Positions 1-6,587 of a stretch of DNA of 6,620 bases are shown here, one piece after another. The first letter of the stretch is position 1; every line of letters starts with the position of its first letter. This stretch comes from UBA7398 sp964567545 (lineage in GTDB: Bacteria > Actinomycetota > Actinomycetes > Nanopelagicales > Nanopelagicaceae): assembly GCA_964567545.1 (NCBI GenBank), contig CAZMNB010000059.1:1-6620 (forward strand), written 5' to 3'. The position numbers and the translations under genes are program-made. Below the pieces are notes generated by a model. That model saw only the letters and a program-made list of their open reading frames with translations. It was not told the DNA's origin and searched no databases.

Positions 1-54
1 GTCCGAAGACACAGGTTCCTAAGACCTGCGTGTCTGCCATTTCACCACTCCCGC
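1..54 (-). tRNA. tRNA-Leu, anticodon UAG, 3' part missing (window edge)
   Basis: Read on the minus strand, the sequence starts with a 7-base acceptor strand GCGGGAG (54 down to 48). A D-arm follows with the TGGTGAAA and GGCAGA elements typical of tRNA-Leu. Next is an anticodon stem CAGGT/ACCTG closing the 7-base loop CTTAGGA, so the anticodon is TAG (plus-strand bases 19-21), which reads CUA and probably other CUN codons. A long variable arm, as expected for a class II tRNA, begins at the edge with stem GTC/GAC closed by a TTCG tetraloop. The T-arm, 3' acceptor strand and any CCA lie beyond base 1. The gene is divergent from argS. The 5' end is placed from the acceptor length; the leucine identity is well supported by the anticodon and long variable arm. 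Confidence 0.9.
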
Positions 55-64
55 GTAAACCAAG

Positions 65-70
65 AACTTA
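65..70 (-). promoter_or_regulatory. Possible -10 element of the tRNA-Leu gene
   Basis: On the minus strand the hexamer TAAGTT fits the actinobacterial sigma-A pattern TANNNT and ends 10 bases before the mature tRNA 5' end. That would give a very short 5' leader. No convincing -35 hexamer is visible about 17 bases further upstream, so the call rests on position and a loose match. Confidence 0.25.
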
Positions 71-160
71 TGCAGTGGCTAGAGGAGAAGATTAGAGCGA
101 AAAAGCGCGATCTCCCAATCCACGTTGAATTCTTAGAAGCGAAGTGAGCGCGCCAAACGG

Positions 161-166
161 TAGCCT
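161..166 (+). promoter_or_regulatory. Possible -10 element for leaderless argS (operon promoter)
   Basis: TAGCCT matches TANNNT and ends 7 bases before the GTG start of argS. Transcription would then begin at or next to the start codon. The 15 bases before the GTG contain no purine-rich Shine-Dalgarno sequence, which also fits a leaderless mRNA, a common form in actinobacteria. No good -35 box is seen. If real, this is probably the promoter of the whole argS-lysA-hom-thrC-thrB run. Confidence 0.3.
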
Positions 167-173
167 TGCCTAG

Positions 174-1835
174 GTGTCAACTCATCACCAACTTTCAGAA
201 GCCATCCAGCGGGTAATTAACGACGCCCGCAGAGCTGGCGCGCTTGCTGGGGATTTGCCTGAGTCAGTACCACTGGAGCGGCCAAAGAATCGGGAGCATG
301 GCGATTACGCAACCTCAATTGCGCTCGCCCTCGCTAAAAGCAGCGGAAAATCACCACGGGAAATCGCGGAATTAATTGCAACTGGATTGCGCTCGCTAGA
401 AATAATTGATCGAGTTGAAATAGCTGGGCCAGGCTTTATAAATATAACTTTAGCTAAAGCTACGCAAGGCGCGATTGTTACTGCGATTTTAGAAAACAGA
501 GCGAAGTTTGGTATTGGTAACGAGCTAGCTGGTGTAAAAATAAATTTGGAATTTATAAGTGCAAATCCAACTGGACCGCTACATCTTGGCCATACTCGTT
601 GGGCTGCGGTTGGCGATGCGCTTGCTAGAGTCTTAGCAGCAGCAGGTGCTGAAGTATCTCGCGAGTTTTATATAAATGATCGCGGCGTACAGATGGATTT
701 GTTTGGTGCATCGCTGCGCGCTTCTGCGCTAGGGATTGCCAAGCCTGAATCTGGTTATCAGGGTAGTTACATTGATGATTTGGCTGTGAAAATAGTTATG
801 GCACAGCCTGAAATTTGTAAATTACCAGAACCTGAATCGTTAATCGCATTTCGCGAAGCTGGATATAAGTTACAACTGCAAGAACAAAAAGATGTTTTGG
901 CAAAATTTGGAACCGTATTTCAAGTTTGGTTTTCGGAGCGTTCGCTACATGCTGGCGATGCGCTAACTAAAGCGATGGCGCGATTAAAGAAACAGGGCCA
1001 CATCTATGATGATGAAGGCGCAACTTGGCTGCGCACTACAGAATTTGGTGATGATAAAGATCGTGTGCTTCGTAAATCTGATGGTGAACTTACATATTTT
1101 GCATCCGACACCGCGTATTACATTGATAAACGGAACCGTGGTTTCGATATCTGTATTTACATGTTAGGTGCTGACCATCATGGATATGTTGGACGCTTAA
1201 AGGCTACTTCTGCCTGCGCTGGCGATAATCCCGATTACAACATAGAAATATTGATTGGTCAGCTTGTAAAAATTATGGAAGGGGGCGAGGAGGTAAAACT
1301 CTCTAAACGTGCCGGAACCATAATTACATTGGAAGAGTTAGTTGAGAAAGTGGGGGTAGATGCTGCTCGATATACTTTGATTCGCTATCCAGTTGAAACT
1401 CCGATGGTTCTTGATGTTGATTTACTTAAGAAGCGCACCAACGAAAATCCGGTTTTCTATGTGCAATATGCCCATGCGCGCATCGCTGCAGTTTTGCGAA
1501 ATGCAACTGATCTAGAAGTTAAATATGGTTTGGAATATTACAAACCAGAATTGCTAGAGCATGAACGAGAACGCGAATTGTTAGGTGGCTTAGCGGAATT
1601 CCCAAGAATTGTTGCAGGCGCCGCCCAACTACGCGAACCACATCGAATCGCTCGGTATTTAGAAGATTTAGCAGGGATGTATCACGGATTTTATACTGAT
1701 TGCCGAGTATTACCTATGGGCGAAGAGAAACCGAGTCAATTACATTTTGCGCGCGCAACGCTTTCGGCTGCAACTATGCAAGTATTTTTCAACGGGCTCC
1801 AACTACTTGGTGTTAGCGCGCCGGATCGGATGTAG
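174..1835 (+). CDS. argS: Arginyl-tRNA synthetase (class I, cytoplasmic)
   Basis: This enzyme attaches arginine to tRNA-Arg using ATP. Its 553 residues are the normal family length. In order there is an N-terminal tRNA-binding additional domain (about 1-95, with REHGDYATSIAL at 40-51 and EIAGPGFINI at 82-91), then the class I Rossmann catalytic domain. The HIGH signature appears as HLGH at 137-140 after NPTGP. The KMSKS-like signature is KLSKR at 375-379. A helical anticodon-binding DALR domain follows, with the conserved NPVFYVQYAHAR (425-436) and the LLGVSAPDRM C-terminus (544-553). The start is GTG at 174; an in-frame TAG lies immediately before it at 171-173, so no longer protein is possible, and the first methionine codons inside would cut the N-terminal domain. 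There is no clear ribosome binding site, so leaderless translation is likely. It is the first gene of the run and abuts lysA. Its link to lysA is a conserved actinobacterial arrangement, not a metabolic step. Confidence 0.97.
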   Translation: MSTHHQLSEAIQRVINDARRAGALAGDLPESVPLERPKNREHGDYATSIALALAKSSGKSPREIAELIATGLRSLEIIDRVEIAGPGFINITLAKATQGAIVTAILENRAKFGIGNELAGVKINLEFISANPTGPLHLGHTRWAAVGDALARVLAAAGAEVSREFYINDRGVQMDLFGASLRASALGIAKPESGYQGSYIDDLAVKIVMAQPEICKLPEPESLIAFREAGYKLQLQEQKDVLAKFGTVFQVWFSERSLHAGDALTKAMARLKKQGHIYDDEGATWLRTTEFGDDKDRVLRKSDGELTYFASDTAYYIDKRNRGFDICIYMLGADHHGYVGRLKATSACAGDNPDYNIEILIGQLVKIMEGGEEVKLSKRAGTIITLEELVEKVGVDAARYTLIRYPVETPMVLDVDLLKKRTNENPVFYVQYAHARIAAVLRNATDLEVKYGLEYYKPELLEHERERELLGGLAEFPRIVAGAAQLREPHRIARYLEDLAGMYHGFYTDCRVLPMGEEKPSQLHFARATLSAATMQVFFNGLQLLGVSAPDRM

Positions 1836-1837
1836 TG

Positions 1838-3208
1838 ATGAGCGCTTGGTCCAATAATGCAAAATTTGTAAACGGAAAATTGGAAATTGCACGCTGTGCT
1901 GCCGCAGCGCTTGCAAAAGAATTTGGCACTCCACTATTTGTAATAGATGAAGCGGACTTTTATAGCCGTGGAAAAGCTTGGCAGAGCGCATTAAATAGTA
2001 GTTTCGGCGAAAACGCAGGCGATGTTTACTATGCAGCTAAAGCCTTCATCTCAGTTGAAGTTGCAAAATGGATTAATGAAATTGGTATTGGTTTAGATGT
2101 TTGCACTGGCGGCGAACTAGAGGTAGCGCTAGCTGCTGGTTTTCCACCTTCGAAAATTGAACTTCATGGAAATAATAAATCCGAAACAGAAATCGCAAAA
2201 GCTATTGATGTAGGCGTAGCAACGATCGTAGTTGATTCGCTGCAAGAGCTTGCCCGAGTTTCTAAATTGGCAAACGCTGCCGATAAAATCCAATCAATTC
2301 TATTGCGATTAACACCTGGAGTAGAGGCGCATACTCACGAAGCAATCTCTACTGCCCACGAAGATGTGAAATTTGGATTCTCAATTGCAAGCGGTGCGGC
2401 ATGGAACGCCTTAGTTGCGGCGCGGGGTGCGCCTGCTCTGAAACTAAAAGGTTTTCATTGCCATATCGGATCCCAAATCTTTAAAAGTGAGGGATTTGAA
2501 CTTGCTGCTGACCGACTAATTTCCTTATTAGCAAAATACCGCGATGAGTTCCATGAAGAATTACCAGAATTAGATCTTGGTGGTGGATATGGCATTGCTT
2601 ATTTAGAAAACGAAGTCACGCTTGACCCAATCGAGACTATGAATCATTTAGCATCTGTGGTAAATAAATCCTGTGCATTAAATAAGTTAAAAGTTCCACG
2701 AATTTCGATTGAGCCAGGTCGCGCAATTGTTGGTCCATCAACTGTAACCATTTATGAAGTTGGTACTACTAAAGAAGTTCGCTTAGAAAATGGCGAAGCT
2801 CGTTGGTATATCTCGGTTGACGGTGGTATGAGCGACAATATTCGTCCTGCTTTATATGGTGCTGAGTACAGCGTTTATTTAGCTAATCGAAATTCCGATG
2901 CTTCGCTTAGAAATTCTCGTGTCGTTGGAAAACATTGCGAGACTGGCGATATCTTGATTCGTGAAGTTAAATTGGCTAGCGATATCGAACCTGGAGATTT
3001 ATTAGCAATCCCAGCAACTGGTGCATATGGCCGAAGCATGGCGAGCAATTACAACCATATGGCGCGGCCAGCTGTGATTTCGGTAATCAACGGTACGGCG
3101 CGCACCATACTTCGTCGTGAAACTACAGCTGACCTTCTAGCCTTAGATATTGTTGAAAATGCGCGTACTATGACAAGCGCAATCGAAACTGAGAGGCGCG
3201 ATAAGTAA
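1838..3208 (+). CDS. lysA: Diaminopimelate decarboxylase (lysine biosynthesis)
   Basis: A PLP-dependent enzyme that decarboxylates meso-2,6-diaminopimelate to L-lysine in the cytoplasm, the last step of the pathway. It is a fold-type III decarboxylase. The N-terminal alanine-racemase-like TIM barrel carries the PLP lysine in YYAAKAF (K68). It also shows HIGSQ (209-213), the phosphate-binding GGGYG (248-252) and EPGR (292-295). The C-terminal beta domain has VDGGMSDNIRPALYGA, the active-site cysteine loop CETGD (367-371; most relatives have CESGD) and GAYGRSM with Y397. At 456 residues it is of ordinary length for the actinobacterial form. ATG 1838 was chosen, 2 bases after the argS stop, with a weak GGA at 1828-1830 as ribosome site. 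GTG 1835, overlapping that stop by one base and adding one residue, is equally possible. It overlaps hom by one base (TAATG). Confidence 0.96.
   Translation: MSAWSNNAKFVNGKLEIARCAAAALAKEFGTPLFVIDEADFYSRGKAWQSALNSSFGENAGDVYYAAKAFISVEVAKWINEIGIGLDVCTGGELEVALAAGFPPSKIELHGNNKSETEIAKAIDVGVATIVVDSLQELARVSKLANAADKIQSILLRLTPGVEAHTHEAISTAHEDVKFGFSIASGAAWNALVAARGAPALKLKGFHCHIGSQIFKSEGFELAADRLISLLAKYRDEFHEELPELDLGGGYGIAYLENEVTLDPIETMNHLASVVNKSCALNKLKVPRISIEPGRAIVGPSTVTIYEVGTTKEVRLENGEARWYISVDGGMSDNIRPALYGAEYSVYLANRNSDASLRNSRVVGKHCETGDILIREVKLASDIEPGDLLAIPATGAYGRSMASNYNHMARPAVISVINGTARTILRRETTADLLALDIVENARTMTSAIETERRDK
3191..3196 (+). promoter_or_regulatory. Ribosome binding site of hom
   Basis: GAGAGG lies inside the end of lysA, 11 bases before the ATG at 3208. 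It is the best Shine-Dalgarno-like stretch near this junction. With the one-base TAATG overlap it supports this start and coupling of hom translation to lysA. Confidence 0.5.
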
Positions 3209-4494
3209 TGAAAACACTACAAATCGGCATGCTCGGATGCGGAAATGTCGGAGCTGAAGTTGCCCGATTATTAACCTCTGATTCTGGAGATTTTAGAGCT
3301 CGGGCAGGTGCTGAATTAGAGCTAGTTAAAATTGCCGTTAAAGATATGACAAAAGCTCGCCCTGGAATTGCTAAAAAATTATTTACTACTGATGCAGATT
3401 CCGTGGTTAATGATTCTGCTATTGAAATTATTATTGAAGTTATGGGCGGAATTGATCCTGCTCGCAAACTCTTACTAGCTGCAATGAAAAGTGGAAAATC
3501 CGTTATCACCGCGAACAAAGCGCTTCTAGCTAAACACGGTGCCGAACTTTACGATGCAGCTAGCGCAAACGGAGTAGATCTCTACTACGAAGCTTCAGTC
3601 GGTGGTGCAATTCCTATTTTGCGTCCACTACGTGAATCAATCGTGGGCGATCACGTAACTCGAATTATGGGAATTGTTAACGGAACCACAAATTACATTC
3701 TTACAAAAATGGATGAAGACGGCTCAGCATTTGCAACTGTATTAAAAGAAGCACAGGAACTCGGTTATGCCGAAGCTGATCCCACTGCTGATGTTGAAGG
3801 ACATGATGCAGCTGCGAAAGCTGCAATTCTTGCTGGACTAGCATTTCATTCCCGAGTAAGCGTTGATGATGTTTTCTGTGAAGGCATATCTAGAATCACT
3901 GCAACTGATGTATTAGTTGCAAAAGCCATCGACCATATAATTAAATTATTAGCAATTGCGGAATTAACTTCGGATAATAAGATTTCGGTCCGGGTACATC
4001 CAACTTTAATTCCTAGATCGCATCCACTTGCATCAGTTCGTAATGCATTCAACGCAGTGTTCGTGGAAGCGCAATCCGCTGGTGAATTAATGTTCTATGG
4101 ACGCGGCGCTGGAGGCGAACCAACGGCATCCGCAATTTTGGGTGACTTGATTGCAGTAGCTCGCCATAAATCTGATGGCTCGCTAGGGGCAGGCGAGAGC
4201 GCATATGCAGATTTAGAAATTGCCGCTATTAGTAGCGTAAAAACTCGCTATTTAATCCGATTAAATGTGGCAGATCGACCTGGCGTACTTGCTACCGTGG
4301 CGCAGATTTTCGCTTCGCATAATGTTTCCATTCAAACAGTTCGCCAATCAGGTCGCGGCGAAGATGCTGAATTAATCGTGATGACACATGGTGCAAGCGA
4401 TGCTGCGCTATCTGCAACTGTAAAAGAATTAGCTGGGCATGAAGTGGTTAAGAGCGTAGAGAGCGTAATTAGAGTTGAAGGCGCAGCTTCATGA
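3208..4494 (+). CDS. hom: Homoserine dehydrogenase with C-terminal ACT domain
   Basis: Reduces L-aspartate 4-semialdehyde to L-homoserine with NAD(P)H, the entry step to threonine and methionine. The 428 residues are typical of the monofunctional actinobacterial enzyme; no aspartokinase is fused. The N-terminal Rossmann fold has the nucleotide motif GCGNVG (10-15), then TANKALLA (101-108, including the conserved K104). The catalytic domain has IVNGTTNYIL (156-165) and ADPTADVEGHDAAAKAA, giving the expected Asp/Lys pair D200 and K204. VRVHPTLIP and GRGAGGEPTASA (298-309) follow. An ACT domain spans about 347-425 (DRPGVLATVAQIF at 356-368) and is the usual site for threonine feedback inhibition; inhibition here is inferred from the intact domain. 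It starts by a one-base overlap with lysA and ends in a 4-base ATGA overlap with thrC, so its level should track both. Confidence 0.97.
   Translation: MKTLQIGMLGCGNVGAEVARLLTSDSGDFRARAGAELELVKIAVKDMTKARPGIAKKLFTTDADSVVNDSAIEIIIEVMGGIDPARKLLLAAMKSGKSVITANKALLAKHGAELYDAASANGVDLYYEASVGGAIPILRPLRESIVGDHVTRIMGIVNGTTNYILTKMDEDGSAFATVLKEAQELGYAEADPTADVEGHDAAAKAAILAGLAFHSRVSVDDVFCEGISRITATDVLVAKAIDHIIKLLAIAELTSDNKISVRVHPTLIPRSHPLASVRNAFNAVFVEAQSAGELMFYGRGAGGEPTASAILGDLIAVARHKSDGSLGAGESAYADLEIAAISSVKTRYLIRLNVADRPGVLATVAQIFASHNVSIQTVRQSGRGEDAELIVMTHGASDAALSATVKELAGHEVVKSVESVIRVEGAAS
4477..4481 (+). promoter_or_regulatory. Ribosome binding site of thrC
   Basis: GAAGG lies in the last codons of hom, 9 bases before the thrC ATG at 4491. 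It supports that start, which overlaps the hom stop codon in an ATGA arrangement typical of translational coupling. Confidence 0.45.
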
Positions 4495-5552
4495 ACGCCC
4501 ATCAATGGCGTGGCGTGATCGCGGAATACCGTGATCGACTTCCAGTTTCTAGCGCAACTCCAATAGTTTCATTATGTGAAGGCGGCACTCCATTAGTACA
4601 TGCCGAAACAATTTCAAAAATGTTAAATAACGATGTCTGGTTAAAGTACGAAGGCGCGAACCCAACTGGATCATTTAAAGATCGCGGTATGACCATGGCA
4701 ATATCAAAAGCTGCCGAAGCAGGTTCAAAAGCAGTTATCTGCGCATCAACTGGGAATACCAGTGCTTCTGCTGCAGCTTATGCAACTAAGGCTGGTATGA
4801 AACCAGTTGTCTTAGTTCCGCAGGGAAAAATTGCGATGGGAAAGCTAGCGCAAGCAATTGCACACGGCGCTAAATTATTACAAGTAGATGGCAACTTTGA
4901 TGATTGCTTAAACCTAGCTCGTGAACTTTCCGATAAATATCCAGTTGCGTTAGTGAACTCCGTAAACCCATTTCGAATTGAAGGTCAAAAAACTGCTTCC
5001 TTTGAAATTATTGATGCGCTTGGATTTGCGCCAGATCTGCACGTACTTCCAGTTGGTAATGCTGGAAATATCACGGCGTACTGGAAGGGTTATCAAGAAT
5101 ATTTCAACGATGGAATTTCTAAACAATTGCCCCAAATGTGGGGATTTCAAGCCGCCGGCGCTGCACCAATTGTGCTCAATAAATTAGTAGCTAACCCAGA
5201 GACGATTGCAACTGCAATTCGAATTGGAAATCCGGCATCATGGAAAGAAGCTGTTGCAGCGCGTGATGGTTCTGGTGGCTTAATCGATTCCGTTTCCGAT
5301 GAAGAGATTTTGAGTGCATACCGATTGGTTGCAGGCAAAGAAGGCATTTTCGTAGAACCATCATCGGCTGCCGGTATCGCTGGCTTAATCAAAAAACAGA
5401 GCGAAGGAAAATTGCCAACTGGAAAGAAGATTGTAATCACAGTGACCGGTAATGGCTTAAAGGATGTGCAATGGGTGCTTGACGGTGCTGATGCGCCAAT
5501 CGTAGTGCCGGTAAATGTTGAACGGGCTGCAGAAGAGATTGGGCTGGGGTAA
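4491..5552 (+). CDS. thrC: Threonine synthase (PLP-dependent)
   Basis: Converts O-phospho-L-homoserine and water to L-threonine and phosphate, the last threonine step. It is a fold-type II PLP enzyme of 353 residues, matching the short actinobacterial class and not the longer E. coli type. The PLP lysine is K63 in NPTGSFKDRGM. Further signatures are ASTGNTSASAAAY (85-97), the phosphate-cradle loop PVGNAGNITAYWKGY (187-201), VEPSSAA (288-294) and TGNGLKD near the C-terminus (319-325). These, with SLCEGGTPL at 27-35, separate it from threonine dehydratase and cysteine synthase, which share the fold. Placement between hom and thrB supports the call. The ATG overlaps the hom stop by 4 bases and the gene ends 2 bases before thrB. 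All catalytic motifs are intact and no disruption is seen. Confidence 0.97.
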   Translation: MNAHQWRGVIAEYRDRLPVSSATPIVSLCEGGTPLVHAETISKMLNNDVWLKYEGANPTGSFKDRGMTMAISKAAEAGSKAVICASTGNTSASAAAYATKAGMKPVVLVPQGKIAMGKLAQAIAHGAKLLQVDGNFDDCLNLARELSDKYPVALVNSVNPFRIEGQKTASFEIIDALGFAPDLHVLPVGNAGNITAYWKGYQEYFNDGISKQLPQMWGFQAAGAAPIVLNKLVANPETIATAIRIGNPASWKEAVAARDGSGGLIDSVSDEEILSAYRLVAGKEGIFVEPSSAAGIAGLIKKQSEGKLPTGKKIVITVTGNGLKDVQWVLDGADAPIVVPVNVERAAEEIGLG

Positions 5553-5554
5553 TT

Positions 5555-6505
5555 ATGTCGCGCAGAGGATTTCGAGATCCATTAACTTATAAAGCAACTC
5601 CGGTACAAGTAAGCGTCCCAGCTTCTTCTGCAAACCTTGGTCCTGGATTTGATTCGCTTGGTTTAGCTTTAGATATTCGTGATCAATACGTTGCACAAAT
5701 TCTAGATGAAGAAGTTTTCGATATAGATGTAACGGGCGAAGGCGCTGTAGACGTACCTCGCGATGGCAAGAATTTAGTAATTAAAGCGATGATGCGTGGA
5801 TTTGAATTTATGGGTGGTAAGCCGCGTGGCATTGCGCTGCGCGCGTTAAATGAGATTCCACATGGTCGTGGACTTGGATCTTCAGCGGGCGCAATTGTTG
5901 GCGGTCTTTCATTAGCGCGCGGTTTAGTTTTATCGGGACAACAATTGATGAGCGATGATGATTTGATTGCGCTTGCAACAGATTTAGAAGGACATCCAGA
6001 TAATGTTGCAGCTGCACTTCTAGGTGGTGCAACGGTGGCATGGATGGAAGATCGCGCATCGGTTCCAACTGGCTGCGCAGTTAAATTAGATGTAAACATT
6101 GCAATCAAAGCGTTAGTTTTGGTACCAAGTTCACATCTAGCAACTGCAAAAGCTAGAAAGTTATTACCTGAAATGGTTAGCCATAAAGACGCCACGATTA
6201 ATGCATCCCGTGCAGCGCTATTAGTACATGCGTTAACGCTACGTCCGGATTTACTACTTCAAGCGACCGAAGATCACATTCACCAAAGTTTCCGCAGGGA
6301 GGCCATGCCTAAATCAGTTGATCTAGTAACAAAACTTCGCGCTGCCGGCGTTGCCGCAACTATTTCCGGAGCCGGACCTTCGCTATTAATCCTTCACACC
6401 GGTAATAAAGTTGAACGCGATGAGATTGTGCGGGTGGCTGGCTCTGGATTTACTCCGCATGATTTAGAAATATCAGCTACTGGAGCCGAGTTAGCGAGCG
6501 CTTAA
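5555..6505 (+). CDS. thrB: Homoserine kinase (GHMP family)
   Basis: Phosphorylates L-homoserine with ATP to O-phospho-L-homoserine, the substrate of ThrC encoded just upstream. The 316 residues carry all three GHMP kinase motifs. Motif 1 is VPASSANLGPGFDSLGLAL (21-39), typical of homoserine kinases. Motif 2 is the ATP-binding loop PHGRGLGSSAG (102-112), followed by EGHPDNVAAALLGG (145-158). Motif 3 is SGAGPSLLIL near the C-terminus (271-280). About a dozen charged residues precede the conserved core, slightly longer than in some relatives, but no alternative start codon restores a shorter N-terminus. The ATG is 2 bases after the thrC stop with only a short GGGG (5546-5549) as ribosome site, so coupling to thrC is likely. 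It is the last gene of the biosynthetic run; no strong hairpin-plus-T-tract terminator follows. Confidence 0.97.
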   Translation: MSRRGFRDPLTYKATPVQVSVPASSANLGPGFDSLGLALDIRDQYVAQILDEEVFDIDVTGEGAVDVPRDGKNLVIKAMMRGFEFMGGKPRGIALRALNEIPHGRGLGSSAGAIVGGLSLARGLVLSGQQLMSDDDLIALATDLEGHPDNVAAALLGGATVAWMEDRASVPTGCAVKLDVNIAIKALVLVPSSHLATAKARKLLPEMVSHKDATINASRAALLVHALTLRPDLLLQATEDHIHQSFRREAMPKSVDLVTKLRAAGVAATISGAGPSLLILHTGNKVERDEIVRVAGSGFTPHDLEISATGAELASA

Positions 6506-6544
6506 ACCGCGTCATTTTGGATTTTTAGGAATTACGGGCCCCCA

Positions 6545-6553
6545 TGCTAGGGT
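6545..6553 (+). promoter_or_regulatory. Possible extended -10 promoter for the gene after thrB
   Basis: TGCTAGGGT is an extended -10 (TGN) joined to a TANNNT hexamer (TAGGGT, 6548-6553). It sits 40 bases after the thrB stop in non-coding DNA. Transcription would begin near 6560-6562. A loose -35 candidate, TTTAGG at 6524-6529, lies 18 bases upstream. The next gene is not in the window; by conserved actinobacterial order it would be rho. No terminator separates it from thrB, so it could be read both from this promoter and from the upstream operon. Confidence 0.4.
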
Positions 6554-6569
6554 TTACCCATCTAGTGAC

Positions 6570-6587
6570 CGAGGGTAAGTAACCTCG
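6570..6587 (+). other. Small hairpin in the presumed leader of the downstream gene
   Basis: CGAGG (6570-6574) and CCTCG (6583-6587) can pair as a 5-base stem around an 8-base loop, GTAAGTAA. No run of T follows, so it is not an intrinsic terminator. It would lie in the first part of a transcript from the -10 element at 6548-6553. Another short inverted repeat, GGGTTTACCC, is at 6550-6559. Structures this small can arise by chance, and a role in control of the next gene is inference. Confidence 0.3.

Noticed and set aside
1..54. Integration (attachment) site at the tRNA gene
   Set aside because: Only the 5' half of the tRNA is present, whereas integrases normally use the 3' half. No integrase or repeated tRNA fragment is found in the window.
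55..173. T-box, lysine riboswitch or attenuator ahead of the operon
   Set aside because: The spacer is only 119 bases, holds no recognisable T-box sequence or lysine aptamer core, and the putative promoter leaves almost no leader RNA.
2622..2645. Internal promoter in lysA starting from TTGACC
   Set aside because: The -35-like hexamer has no TANNNT at 16-19 bases; the nearest TATGAA is only 11 bases away. It encodes conserved-frame LysA residues.
3168..3518. 116-codon open frame on the minus strand across the lysA/hom junction
   Set aside because: It is antisense to the well-supported Rossmann domain of hom and the end of lysA. No ribosome site or recognisable motif was seen.
5147..5440. 97-codon open frame on the minus strand inside thrC
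   Set aside because: It is fully antisense to conserved thrC motifs such as VEPSSAA, with no independent coding signal.
5683..6195. 170-codon open frame on the minus strand inside thrB
   Set aside because: It lies wholly antisense to a gene with all three GHMP kinase motifs. Its translation is rich in Ser/Pro/Arg with no domain pattern, as expected of a shadow frame.
6506..6540. Intrinsic terminator after thrB
   Set aside because: There are T-rich runs (6514-6517 and 6522-6526), but only a weak bulged AAACC/GGATTT pairing precedes them. No stable GC-rich stem with a T-tract is present.
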